From Pseudoxanthomonas sp. Root630 (GTDB lineage: Bacteria > Pseudomonadota > Gammaproteobacteria > Xanthomonadales > Xanthomonadaceae), in the NCBI RefSeq assembly GCF_001427585.1, contig NZ_LMGY01000012.1, positions 619,354-683,353 of the forward strand: a stretch of 64,000 nt of DNA. The letters run 5' to 3'. A program made the position numbers and the translations under genes. Under the pieces are notes generated by a model. The model worked only from the letters and a program-made list of their open reading frames with translations. It did no database searches and had not been told where the DNA came from. The first letter of the stretch is position 1. Every line of letters starts with the position of its first letter. Shown here piece after piece: positions 54,485 through 62,677 of the stretch.

Positions 54485-55564
54485 ATGGATTCCCTCAGTC
54501 AGATCGTCCTCGGCGGCGCCATCGCCGCCGCCATCGCCCCTGCCGCCCATCGTCGCGCCGCGCTGCTCGCCGGTGCGGCCCTCGGCACACTGCCCGACCT
54601 CGACAGCCTGCCCATCGCGTTGTTCTCGGACAACCCGGTCACGCTGATGACGGTGCACCGCAGCTTCAGCCATTCGCTGTTCGTGCTGCCGCTGGTCGGC
54701 TGGCTGCTGTGGTGGCTGTTCAAGCGCTTCGGCCAGGGTCGCGTCGCGGCCGCACCTGCGCGCTGGTTCTGGGCGATCCAGCTGGCGCTGGTCACGCATC
54801 CGTTGCTTGATGCCTTCACCGTCTACGGCACGCAGCTGTGGTGGCCGCTGATGCCGGCCCCGACGATGTGGTCCAGCGTCTTCATCATCGATCCGCTGTA
54901 CACGGTCTGGTTGCTGCTGGCTTGCGTCGCGGCGTGGTTCCTGCGCGAGCGCGTCGCGGCGCAGCGGGCACTGGTCGCGGGGCTGGTACTGAGCAGCGCC
55001 TACCTGGGCTGGTCGCTGGCCGCGAAGGCGATGGTGGACCGCGAAGCCGAGCGCACGCTCGCCTCGATGGGCCTGGGCGATGCGCCGTACTTCTCGGTGC
55101 CGATGCCGTTCAACACGCTGCTGTGGCGCGTGGTGGCGATGACGCCATCGGGTTATGTCGAAGCCGAACGCTCGGTGCTGGTCGACGAAGGCAGGATGCA
55201 CTTCCGCGGGTATCCGTCCAACGTACAGGCGCTGCGGCAGGCACGCGGCATCCCTGCGGTCGATCGCCTGTCCTGGTTCAACCGCGGCTTCATGCGCGCA
55301 CAGGTCCGCGAGGACCGGCTGGTGCTGTCGGACCTGCGCATGGGGCTCGAGCCGAACTACACCTTCAGCTTCGACGTGGCCGCGATGCAGGATGGGCGTT
55401 GGCAGGCGGTTCCGCCCCGCCAACACCCGTGGCAGTCGCCCGTGAGGGGATATGAAGGCCTGCGCAGCCTGTTCGGTGCGATGGGGCGGCGGATCGTCGA
55501 TCCTTCATCGACGGCGCTGCATGCGCTGGCCGCCGATGCGGAAGGACAGCCCGCCGCGCCGTGA
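54485..55564 (+). CDS. YdjM/DUF457-type membrane-bound metal-dependent hydrolase
   Basis: 359 residues. N-terminal membrane half with the family pattern LGGAIAAAIAPAAHRR, LPDLDSLP and HRSFSHSLFVLPLVGW (conserved Asp and His likely metal ligands), four or five membrane helices, then a soluble C-terminal half (WFNRGFMRAQVREDRLVLSDLRMG). Catalytic activity of the family is unproven. The stop abuts the convergent stop of the next gene (TGATCA). Confidence 0.87.
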   Translation: MDSLSQIVLGGAIAAAIAPAAHRRAALLAGAALGTLPDLDSLPIALFSDNPVTLMTVHRSFSHSLFVLPLVGWLLWWLFKRFGQGRVAAAPARWFWAIQLALVTHPLLDAFTVYGTQLWWPLMPAPTMWSSVFIIDPLYTVWLLLACVAAWFLRERVAAQRALVAGLVLSSAYLGWSLAAKAMVDREAERTLASMGLGDAPYFSVPMPFNTLLWRVVAMTPSGYVEAERSVLVDEGRMHFRGYPSNVQALRQARGIPAVDRLSWFNRGFMRAQVREDRLVLSDLRMGLEPNYTFSFDVAAMQDGRWQAVPPRQHPWQSPVRGYEGLRSLFGAMGRRIVDPSSTALHALAADAEGQPAAP

Positions 55565-55906
55565 TCACGAGCCGGCGCCAGTCCCTTTCTTGTTGACCGC
55601 GGGTGCCTTGGCTGCCACCGCGCGCTTGTCGTCGTCGGGCGCGGCGCGGCGCTCCAGCACGATATCTTCGCCGTTCATCAGCCGGCGATAGTTCTCGTTG
55701 CCGATCGCGCGCTTCAGGTCCCATGTCACCCGGTCGAACTGGGTGCGGTACTCGACGTACGGCGTGCGGGCGCCCAGCACCATCCGCAGGTTGCGTTCGG
55801 AAAGACCGGTCTCGCGCGCGAGTTGGGCGACCGAGTCGTCAGCGGATGCGGCGAGGGGAGCGATGGCCAGAACAGCCGCCATCAGGGATGCGGTTCTTGC
55901 GTTCAT
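55565..55906 (-). CDS. Small secreted protein, unknown function
   Basis: 113 residues from ATG 55906, chosen because GGAGGAA lies just upstream. Signal peptide MNARTASLMAAVLAIAPLAASA. The mature part has a helix-turn-helix-like stretch (VAQLARETGLSERNLRMVLGARTPYVEY) and a Lys/Ala-rich tail. Not a cytoplasmic regulator given the signal peptide. Conserved-hypothetical. Confidence 0.78.
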   Translation of the reverse strand: MNARTASLMAAVLAIAPLAASADDSVAQLARETGLSERNLRMVLGARTPYVEYRTQFDRVTWDLKRAIGNENYRRLMNGEDIVLERRAAPDDDKRAVAAKAPAVNKKGTGAGS

Positions 55907-56062
55907 GGAATTCCTCCGGGGGAGGTGATTACCGCGTGTGGCTGCGGTGCGCTGCAGGCCGGCAGGGGGAACCGGCGCGGACATCGTCGCGCTGCGCATG
56001 AAGGCGCCCCAGTGCCGGAACGCACGGTGACTCCGGTCATGTTTACCGGGTGGTTACCTTCG

Positions 56063-56884
56063 TCAGTAAACCGTTGCGCGTGCCTGCACGAAGGCATAGA
56101 AGAACACGGCGTCCGGATCGTTCTGGACGTCGCGCATCTCCTGGCGCATGCCGTCGACGACGTCCTGCGTGACGCGTCCCGCGTGCACCAGCGAATCGGC
56201 GGCCGACAGCAGCAGCTCTTCCCAGAATGCGATCAGGTCCTTGCGGCGGGCCGGTTCGCGGTTGTCGAAATGCACAGTCTTGATCTCGGTGACGACGTCG
56301 CGGAAACCGCCGGCGAGCAGCAGGTTGCCCAGCTTCGCGCCGATGAACGGATCACCGCCGTTGTCGTACTGGAAGTCGTTGAACGCCATCCAGTAGCGCC
56401 ACGTATGGGGTGAATACGGGTGCAGCAGGAACGACGAATTCATCACTTCGGTGACGTAGATCGGCGAGCCGGGCGACAGCACGCGGCGCACCTCGCTCAG
56501 CACGCGCGCGGGATTGGGTACGTGTTCGAGGATCCAGCAGAGGAAGGCGCCGTCGAAGTCGCGCGCGCCGTACGGCAGGCGGCTCGCATCGGCCTGCTGC
56601 AACGTGTAGCGGTCGCGGCACCAGGGCATCTTCGCCAGGTTGTCGCGCGCGGCGTCCAGCTGCACCTGGTTGAGGTCCACGCAGGTCACGTGCAGCTCGG
56701 GGAACCGCCGCAACAGGATCTCGGTCTGCGCGCCGACGCCACTGCCGACTTCGAGCAGGCGGCGCACGCCGGCGTAATCCACATGGTTGAACAGCGTGCT
56801 TTCCAGCAACCTCGCCTGCTTTACCAGGCGCGCCTGTTCGACCGAGGAAAAACCGTGCAGGTAAGGGGCATCGGATTCCGTCAT
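56063..56884 (-). CDS. Class I SAM-dependent methyltransferase
   Basis: 273 residues from ATG 56884 (MTESDAPYLHGFSSVEQARL). SAM-binding motif LLEVGSGVGAQTEILL, acidic loop VDLNQ, motif DGAFLCWILEHVPNPARVL. Closest in pattern to the UbiE/small-molecule methyltransferases; substrate unknown. Follows dusB by 23 bp, so likely the last gene of the nucleoside operon. Confidence 0.85.
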   Translation of the reverse strand: MTESDAPYLHGFSSVEQARLVKQARLLESTLFNHVDYAGVRRLLEVGSGVGAQTEILLRRFPELHVTCVDLNQVQLDAARDNLAKMPWCRDRYTLQQADASRLPYGARDFDGAFLCWILEHVPNPARVLSEVRRVLSPGSPIYVTEVMNSSFLLHPYSPHTWRYWMAFNDFQYDNGGDPFIGAKLGNLLLAGGFRDVVTEIKTVHFDNREPARRKDLIAFWEELLLSAADSLVHAGRVTQDVVDGMRQEMRDVQNDPDAVFFYAFVQARATVY

Positions 56885-56907
56885 GGGAGCCTCCGCTTGA
56901 AAGGGAA

Positions 56908-57900
56908 TCACGCCGCCGTCGGCAACCGCTCGCCGGCCATGAGGGCATCGAAGTAGTCGCGCGTCAGCCGCAGTTGATCCTCGGCGGTCTCCGCGCGGTT
57001 CACGACGGCGCGGAAAGCGAGGTTCTCGGGCCGGTCCTTGGCGTACCAGCCGAGGTGCTTGCGCGCGATGCGCACGCCCTGGGGCTCGCCGTAGAACGCG
57101 TGCAGCGCTTCCAGATGGCCGAGCAGGATGTCGCGCACTTCATGCAGGGACGGCGGGGCCAGGTGTTCGCCCGTGGCGAGGAAGTGCGCGATCTCGCGGA
57201 AGATCCACGGACGGCCTTGCGCGGCGCGGCCGATCATCACCGCATCCGCGCCGGTCTTCGCCAACACCTGCGCCGCCTTGGCCGGCGAATCGATGTCGCC
57301 GTTGGCGACGACCGGAATGCGCAGCGCGGCCTTGATCGCGGCGATGGTCTCGTACTCCGCCACGCCGGTGTAATGCTGGTCGCGCGTGCGGCCGTGCACG
57401 GCCAGCGACGCGATGCCGCTCTCCTGCGCGATGCGGGCGATGACCGGTCCGTTGCGGTGGTCGCAATCCCAGCCCGTCCGGATCTTCAGCGTGACGGGTA
57501 CGTCGGCCGCCTTCACCACCGCCTCCAGGATGCGGCCCACCAGCGCCTCGTCGCGCATCAGCGCGGAGCCGGCCCACGCGTTGCAGACCTTCTTGGCCGG
57601 GCAGCCCATGTTGATGTCGATGATCTGCGCGCCATGGTCGGCGTTGTAGCGGGCGGCGTTCGCCAACTGCTCCGGCTCGGTGCCGGCGATCTGCACGCTG
57701 ATGGGGCTGGGTTCGCCGTCGTGGTCCATGCGGTGCAGGGACTTCGCGGTGTTCCAGAAGCGCGGATCGCTGATGGTCATTTCCGACACCGCAAGACCTG
57801 CGCCCAGCCGCTTGCACAGCAGGCGGAATGGCTTGTCGGTGACGCCGGCCATGGGGGCCAGCATCACCGGTGGGTCGATGCGGTAGGGGCCGATCTGCAT
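56908..57900 (-). CDS. dusB: tRNA-dihydrouridine synthase DusB
   Basis: 330 residues from ATG 57900 (MQIGPYRIDPPVMLAPMAGV). FMN-binding TIM barrel: PPVMLAPMAGVTDKPFR, INMGCPAKKVCNAWAGSALM with the catalytic Cys, KIRTGWD, AVHGRTRDQHYTG and NGDIDSP. Reduces uridines in the tRNA D-loop. It lacks the fis partner often seen after dusB in enterics. Confidence 0.94.
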   Translation of the reverse strand: MQIGPYRIDPPVMLAPMAGVTDKPFRLLCKRLGAGLAVSEMTISDPRFWNTAKSLHRMDHDGEPSPISVQIAGTEPEQLANAARYNADHGAQIIDINMGCPAKKVCNAWAGSALMRDEALVGRILEAVVKAADVPVTLKIRTGWDCDHRNGPVIARIAQESGIASLAVHGRTRDQHYTGVAEYETIAAIKAALRIPVVANGDIDSPAKAAQVLAKTGADAVMIGRAAQGRPWIFREIAHFLATGEHLAPPSLHEVRDILLGHLEALHAFYGEPQGVRIARKHLGWYAKDRPENLAFRAVVNRAETAEDQLRLTRDYFDALMAGERLPTAA

Positions 57901-57943
57901 GGCGCCATTATCCGCCGTCGGCTCCGGCGGGGGAACCGCCGGC

Positions 57944-58930
57944 TCAGTCGGCGAAACGGGTCTGGAGATCGGCCAGCAAGGGCATGGCCAGCGCCGCGCC
58001 CGGCCGCTCGGTCGACAGCGCCGCATAGCGGTTGGCGAAGCGCACGTGATCGGCGAAGGCCGCCACGGCGTTTTCCGCCAACGATGCGGCCAGTGCGCCA
58101 TTGAAGGCATCGCCAGCGCCGGTGGTGTCGACGACCGTGGCGGCTTCGGCGGCGACGCGGTAATGGGCGCGCGGGTCGCCGCGCAGCGCGTCATCCGGGT
58201 GGGACACGTAGACGCCCGTTGAGCCCAGCGTCACCACCACCGTGCCATGCGGGAACAGTTGCCGGCAGTGCTGGTGCAGGGTCACGCCATCGAGCGTGGC
58301 GACATCGTCGGCGCTGACGCGCTCGCCCAGATGACGGGCGAGCAGGGCGGCGAATTCGGTTTCGTTGGGCGTGACGACATCGGCGTGCGCCAGCAGCTCG
58401 GTCGTCGTGGCGGCATTGGCCGGCGCCGGGTTGAGCACCGTCATGGCGCCGTGCTGACGGGCGGTCTGCAGCGTGGCGAGCACCGTGTCCGCCGGGGACT
58501 CGAGCTGCGCAAGCACGACCTTCGCCTCCGCGAATACCGCGGACTGGGCGTTTGCGTGCTCCGTCGACAGCGCGGCGTTGGCGCCGGCACCGATCACGAT
58601 CGTGTTGCGACCGTGCGCATCCACGTAGATGCCAGCGGTACCGGTAGGTTCATCGCTGGCCTGGGCGCGCAGGTCCAGGCCGTCGGCGGCAGCCAGGTCG
58701 CGCGCCAGGCGGCCGCCGGCATCGTCGCCCAGCGCGCAGACGAAGGTCGTTTCCGCACCTGCGCGCACGGCGGCGATCGCCTGGTTGAAGCCCTTTCCGC
58801 CCGGACCGCTGGCATACCGTCCTGCGATGGTCGCGCCTGCTGCCGGCAACGCATCGCAGCGCCAGACATGGTCGACGTTGAAGGAGCCCACGATGATGAC
58901 GCGGGCAGGGGAGGGCGAGGGCGTATTCAT
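57944..58930 (-). CDS. rbsK: Ribokinase (PfkB family)
   Basis: 328 residues. VGSFNVDHVWRC start, substrate motif GPGGKGFNQAIA and the PfkB active site DTTGAGDAFNGAL with catalytic Asp. Phosphorylates ribose from nucleoside breakdown; its place between a NupC-type transporter and dusB supports nucleoside salvage. Confidence 0.93.
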   Translation of the reverse strand: MNTPSPSPARVIIVGSFNVDHVWRCDALPAAGATIAGRYASGPGGKGFNQAIAAVRAGAETTFVCALGDDAGGRLARDLAAADGLDLRAQASDEPTGTAGIYVDAHGRNTIVIGAGANAALSTEHANAQSAVFAEAKVVLAQLESPADTVLATLQTARQHGAMTVLNPAPANAATTTELLAHADVVTPNETEFAALLARHLGERVSADDVATLDGVTLHQHCRQLFPHGTVVVTLGSTGVYVSHPDDALRGDPRAHYRVAAEAATVVDTTGAGDAFNGALAASLAENAVAAFADHVRFANRYAALSTERPGAALAMPLLADLQTRFAD

Positions 58931-59027
58931 GGCGCGATACCTGCTGTCCGCACCGCAGCAAGGCCGCGGTCACGGGAAGGAAACGTAAAAGGAAGGAGGC
59001 GGGCGGCCGTGGGCCGCCCCTCCCCGA

Positions 59028-60326
59028 TCAGCCGAAGTGCGAAAGCACGCCGGCGATGGTGGCCGTCATCAGCGTGGCGATGGTGCCGCCCAGCACGGCG
59101 CGCAGGCCGAACCGCGCCAGGTCGGAGCGCCGCTCGGGCGCCAGGCCGCCGATGCCGCCGATCTGGATCGCGATCGAGCTGAAATTGGCGAAACCGCACA
59201 GCGCGTAGGTGGCGATCAGTTTGCCTTCTCCGGACAGCGATACGCCGGCCACCTTGCCGTTGACGATGTCGGCGAGCTGCAGATAGGCGACGAACTCGTT
59301 GATGACGACCTTCTGGCCGATCAGCGAACCGACCGTGGTCGCGTCCTGCCACGGCACGCCGATCACCCAGGCGATGGGTGCCAGCAGGTAGCCGAAGATC
59401 GTGGCCAGGTCGGTCGGCTTGCCGAGGATGGCGGCCAGGCCGGTGGCTTCGCCGAGCCACGTCAGCGGCCAGTTCAGCAGCGCGATCAGGGCGATGAAGG
59501 CCAGCAGCATCGCGCCGATGTTCAGCGCCAGCCGCAGGCCGTCGCCGGCACCGGCAGCGGCTGCGTCGATGATGTTGCTGGAGGTCTTTTCGACCTCCAT
59601 CTTCACCGTGCCACGGGTCAGCGGCGTGCCCGTTTCCGGGATCAGCAGCTTGGCGACCACCAGCGTGGCCGGGGCCGCCATGATCGATGCGGCCAGCAGG
59701 TGCTTGGCATAGAAGGCCTGCTGCTCGGCATCGCCGCCGCCCAGCATGCCCACATAGGCCGCCAGTACGCCGCCGGCGATGTGGGCCATGCCGCCGATCA
59801 TCATCGTGATCAGTTCGGACTCGGTCATCTTCGGGATATACGGGCGCACCGTCAGCGGCGCCTCGGTCTGGCCGATGAACACGCTGGCGCAGACACTGGT
59901 GGTCTCGGCGCCGGACACCTTCATCACCTTGGTGATCGCCAGCGCCATGATCCGCACGATGAACTGCATCACGCCCAGGTGGTACAGCACGCCCATCAGG
60001 GCGGCGAAGAAGATGATGGTGGGCAGCACCTGGAACGCGAAGATGAACCCGTAGGTCTCGATGTTCATCAGGCCGCCGAAGATGAAGTTCGAGCCGGCGT
60101 TGACGAAGCTCAGGATCTTCACGAAACCGTGGCCGAGCGCATCGAACACTTCGCGCCCGCCCGGGACCAGCAGGACCAATGCCGCGAAGGCGATCTGCAG
60201 GGTGATGCCCGTGACGACCAGCTTCCAGTCGATGGCCTTCCGGTTGTTGGAAAACAGCCAGACGATGCCGATCAGCACCGCCAGACCGAACAGGCCGAAG
60301 CCGATCCGCCCCAAGACTTCCAGCAT
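59028..60326 (-). CDS. NupC-type concentrative nucleoside transporter
   Basis: 432 residues from ATG 60326 (MLEVLGRIGFGLFGLAVLIG); the frame extends 26 codons upstream without support. CNT family: QTEAPLTVRPYIPKMTESEL and NEFVAYLQL, GFANFSSIAIQIGGIGGLAPERR. Proton- or sodium-coupled uptake of nucleosides across the inner membrane. First gene of the operon with rbsK 97 bp downstream. Confidence 0.95.
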   Translation of the reverse strand: MLEVLGRIGFGLFGLAVLIGIVWLFSNNRKAIDWKLVVTGITLQIAFAALVLLVPGGREVFDALGHGFVKILSFVNAGSNFIFGGLMNIETYGFIFAFQVLPTIIFFAALMGVLYHLGVMQFIVRIMALAITKVMKVSGAETTSVCASVFIGQTEAPLTVRPYIPKMTESELITMMIGGMAHIAGGVLAAYVGMLGGGDAEQQAFYAKHLLAASIMAAPATLVVAKLLIPETGTPLTRGTVKMEVEKTSSNIIDAAAAGAGDGLRLALNIGAMLLAFIALIALLNWPLTWLGEATGLAAILGKPTDLATIFGYLLAPIAWVIGVPWQDATTVGSLIGQKVVINEFVAYLQLADIVNGKVAGVSLSGEGKLIATYALCGFANFSSIAIQIGGIGGLAPERRSDLARFGLRAVLGGTIATLMTATIAGVLSHFG

Positions 60327-60396
60327 GTATTCCCCCAGACCTTGCGTGTTGTTCTGACCAGGCAGTCTAGCAGCCGCGCGGCCCAGCCCAGGCCGT

Positions 60397-60972
60397 TCAG
60401 CCAATGCCGCGGAAGGCCACCCACAGGGCGAGGGCGAGGAACACGACCGATGCCAGCCCGCGGGCCAACTTCAGCGGCAGCTTGTCGGCGAAGCGGTGGC
60501 CCAGCCAGACCACCGGCAGGTTCGCCAGCAGCATGCCGATGGTGGTGCCGGCGATCACCTGCCACAGCGGGTCGTACTTGGTGGCCAGCAGCACCGTTGC
60601 GACCTGGGTCTTGTCGCCGATCTCGGCCAGGAAGAAGGCCACCGTCGTCGCCAGGAAGGCGCCATGGGCCGGCAGGTTGTCGGCTTCGTCCTCCAGCGTG
60701 TCGGGCTTGAGCGTCCACAGGGCCACCGCCAGGAAGCTGACTGCCACCACCCAGCGCAGCACCTCGGGCGACAGCCAGTCGGTCAGTTCCGCGCCCAGCC
60801 AGGCGGAGATCGCGTGGTTCACCAGGGTTGCGGCGAGGATGCCCAGCGCGATTGGCCACGGCTTGCGGTAGCGCGCGGCCAGCAGCAGGGCCAGCAACTG
60901 GGTCTTGTCGCCGATTTCGGCCAGGGTGACGGTGCCGGTGGAGACCAGCAGGGCGTGCAGGGACAACATCAA
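60397..60972 (-). CDS. TMEM165/UPF0016 family manganese exporter
   Basis: 191 residues, six membrane segments in two repeats, each with the family motif EIGDKTQ (about residues 19-25 and 115-121). Bacterial members (MneA, MntX-like) export Mn(II) or, in others, carry calcium. The Mn-sensing yybP-ykoY riboswitch in its leader makes manganese export the best call. Confidence 0.92.
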   Translation of the reverse strand: MMLSLHALLVSTGTVTLAEIGDKTQLLALLLAARYRKPWPIALGILAATLVNHAISAWLGAELTDWLSPEVLRWVVAVSFLAVALWTLKPDTLEDEADNLPAHGAFLATTVAFFLAEIGDKTQVATVLLATKYDPLWQVIAGTTIGMLLANLPVVWLGHRFADKLPLKLARGLASVVFLALALWVAFRGIG

Positions 60973-61055
60973 GGACTCCGGGGCCAGGCATTCGCGGATG
61001 GACGCGAAGGCAAACGACGCACTGCCCGGCCCGGGTTAGCGCGACGCCTGCCTTC

Positions 61056-61162
61056 GGTCTTGCCCGGCGAAGCATTTCGCTTCGTCCCGCGCACCATGGT
61101 CGTCGACCAAGTGTGTTGACGCGCGGACCCCGTCTGGACGGGTGGGCTACTCCCCGGAGGAG
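61056..61162 (-). promoter_or_regulatory. yybP-ykoY manganese riboswitch
   Basis: On the minus strand: GGGGAGTAGCC (61155 onward), a variable stem ACCCGTCCAGACGGGGT, CGCGTCAACACACTTGG, and GGGCAAGACC (61065-61056). These are the conserved parts of the yybP-ykoY aptamer, with the order and spacing of the E. coli mntP leader. It lies 84-190 bases ahead of the exporter gene and turns it on at high manganese. Confidence 0.9.
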
Positions 61163-61280
61163 GAAAGTGCGCGCATTCTACGGCGGGTGCCGTGGGGACG
61201 GCGGAGCCATTCTCATTTGGCACCGTGCCGATGGTGGAAACGGGCGCTAGGATGGGGCCGACCCGCCCCCGGAGAACGCC

Positions 61281-62252
61281 ATGCAGTACCGTCGCCTCGG
61301 CACGTCGGGGCTCCAGGTCTCAGCCTTGTCCTTCGGCGCCTGGCTGACCTTCGGGCAACAGGTGGGTCCACGCGAGGCGGGCGAACTGATCGCACTGGCC
61401 TGGGACCACGGGATCAATTTCTTCGACAACGCCGAGGTCTACGGCCATGGCGACGCCGAGCGCGTGATGGGTGAGGCGCTGCGTGCGCTGGCGTTGCCGC
61501 GGGACGGCTTCTGCGTATCCAGCAAGGTGTGCTTCGGCGCGGTCGAGAATCCGCGCCCCACCCAGCGCGGCCTCTCCCGCAAGCACGTCACGGAGGCCTG
61601 CCACGACGCGCTTCGCCGGCTGCAGGTGGATTACCTGGACCTGTTCTTCTGCCATCGCCCCGATCCCGACACGCCGGTGGAAGAAACCGTCTGGGCGATG
61701 GACGCCCTGATCCGGCAGGGCAAAGTGCTGTACTGGGGCACATCGGAGTGGCCGGCCGCCCGCATCCGCGAGGCGGCCGCGATCGCACGCAAGCATCACT
61801 TGCACGGGCCGACGATGGAGCAGCCCCAATACAACCTGCTGCACCGCCAGCGGGTGGAACTGGAGTACGCGCCGCTGTACGCCGAGTTGGGCCTGGGCAC
61901 GACCACGTGGTCGCCGCTCGCCTCGGGTCTGCTGACGGGCAAGTACGGCGGCGACATCACGGGCGATACGCGCCTGGGCCGCGCGGGGCATGAAGACCTG
62001 CGCCGGATGATCCTCGGGGCCGCAGGGGCGAAACGGCAGGAGCGCGCCGCCCGCTACGCCGCCGTGGCGGCCGACCTGGGCGAGAAGCCCGCGCCGCTCG
62101 CCATCGCGTGGTGCCTGCAGAACCCCCATGTATCGACCGTCATCCTGGGCGCCAGCCGGCCGGAGCAACTGCGCGAGAACCTGACCGCGCTGGACCTGGC
62201 GACCCGCTACGGGGAGGCGGTGTGGGCGCGCCTGACGGCGGCGGCGGACTGA
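61281..62252 (+). CDS. Aldo/keto reductase (Kv-beta/YghZ-like)
   Basis: 323 residues. TIM-barrel AKR: start MQYRRLGTSGLQVSALSFGA, catalytic Asp/Tyr in FFDNAEVYGHGDAE, Lys in FCVSSKVCFG, His in DLFFCHRPDPDTP, NADPH-binding SPLASGLLTGKY and ILGASRPEQLRENL. The group includes YghZ and voltage-gated K-channel beta-subunit-like reductases acting on aldehydes such as methylglyoxal; substrate unknown. Single gene. Confidence 0.92.
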   Translation: MQYRRLGTSGLQVSALSFGAWLTFGQQVGPREAGELIALAWDHGINFFDNAEVYGHGDAERVMGEALRALALPRDGFCVSSKVCFGAVENPRPTQRGLSRKHVTEACHDALRRLQVDYLDLFFCHRPDPDTPVEETVWAMDALIRQGKVLYWGTSEWPAARIREAAAIARKHHLHGPTMEQPQYNLLHRQRVELEYAPLYAELGLGTTTWSPLASGLLTGKYGGDITGDTRLGRAGHEDLRRMILGAAGAKRQERAARYAAVAADLGEKPAPLAIAWCLQNPHVSTVILGASRPEQLRENLTALDLATRYGEAVWARLTAAAD

Positions 62253-62286
62253 GCGATCGACGGCGACACGAAAGTGTTGACTCGCA

Positions 62287-62305
62287 AATAAGAATCATTA
62301 TCATC
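62287..62305. promoter_or_regulatory. Fur box upstream of hemP
   Basis: AATAAGAATCATTATCATC matches the 19-bp Fur consensus (GATAATGATAATCATTATC) closely and lies 28 bp before hemP. Iron-dependent repression of hemP and the haem receptor is expected. Confidence 0.88.
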
Positions 62306-62332
62306 AAGTTCCGTTCCACCCGGAGCTTCCCG

Positions 62333-62539
62333 ATGATCTCGAACGTCACTGCATTGCCCACGGCCGATTCGCTGGCGCTGCGCGAGCGCCTTTCCCTGTC
62401 GAGCAGCGAACCGCGCGCCGAGGACATCCTCGAAAGCGCCGCCCTGCTGAAGGGCCAGCGCGAGGTGCTGATCCGGCACGGCGACCGCGTCTATCGCCTG
62501 CGCCATACCAGCAACGACAAGCTGATCCTCACCAAGTAA
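62333..62539 (+). CDS. hemP: Hemin uptake protein HemP
   Basis: 68 residues from ATG 62333. The C-terminal half has the HemP pattern ILESAALLKGQREVLIRHGDRVYRLRHTSNDKLILTK. HemP is a small protein (regulator of haem-receptor expression in Burkholderia, where it is called HmuP) found ahead of haem receptor genes. Downstream of a Fur box and followed by the receptor gene. Confidence 0.94.
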   Translation: MISNVTALPTADSLALRERLSLSSSEPRAEDILESAALLKGQREVLIRHGDRVYRLRHTSNDKLILTK

Positions 62540-62677
62540 TCCCGCGTCGTTGTCGCAACGATGCACCGCCGCGGCCCCCGCGGCGGGACACCCTCTCTCT
62601 CCACCCGGCGCCAGCCAAGGATTCTCCGGCCGCCAGCCTTCCGGGACTGTTTACCACCCACAGGAATGCTGTACGCC

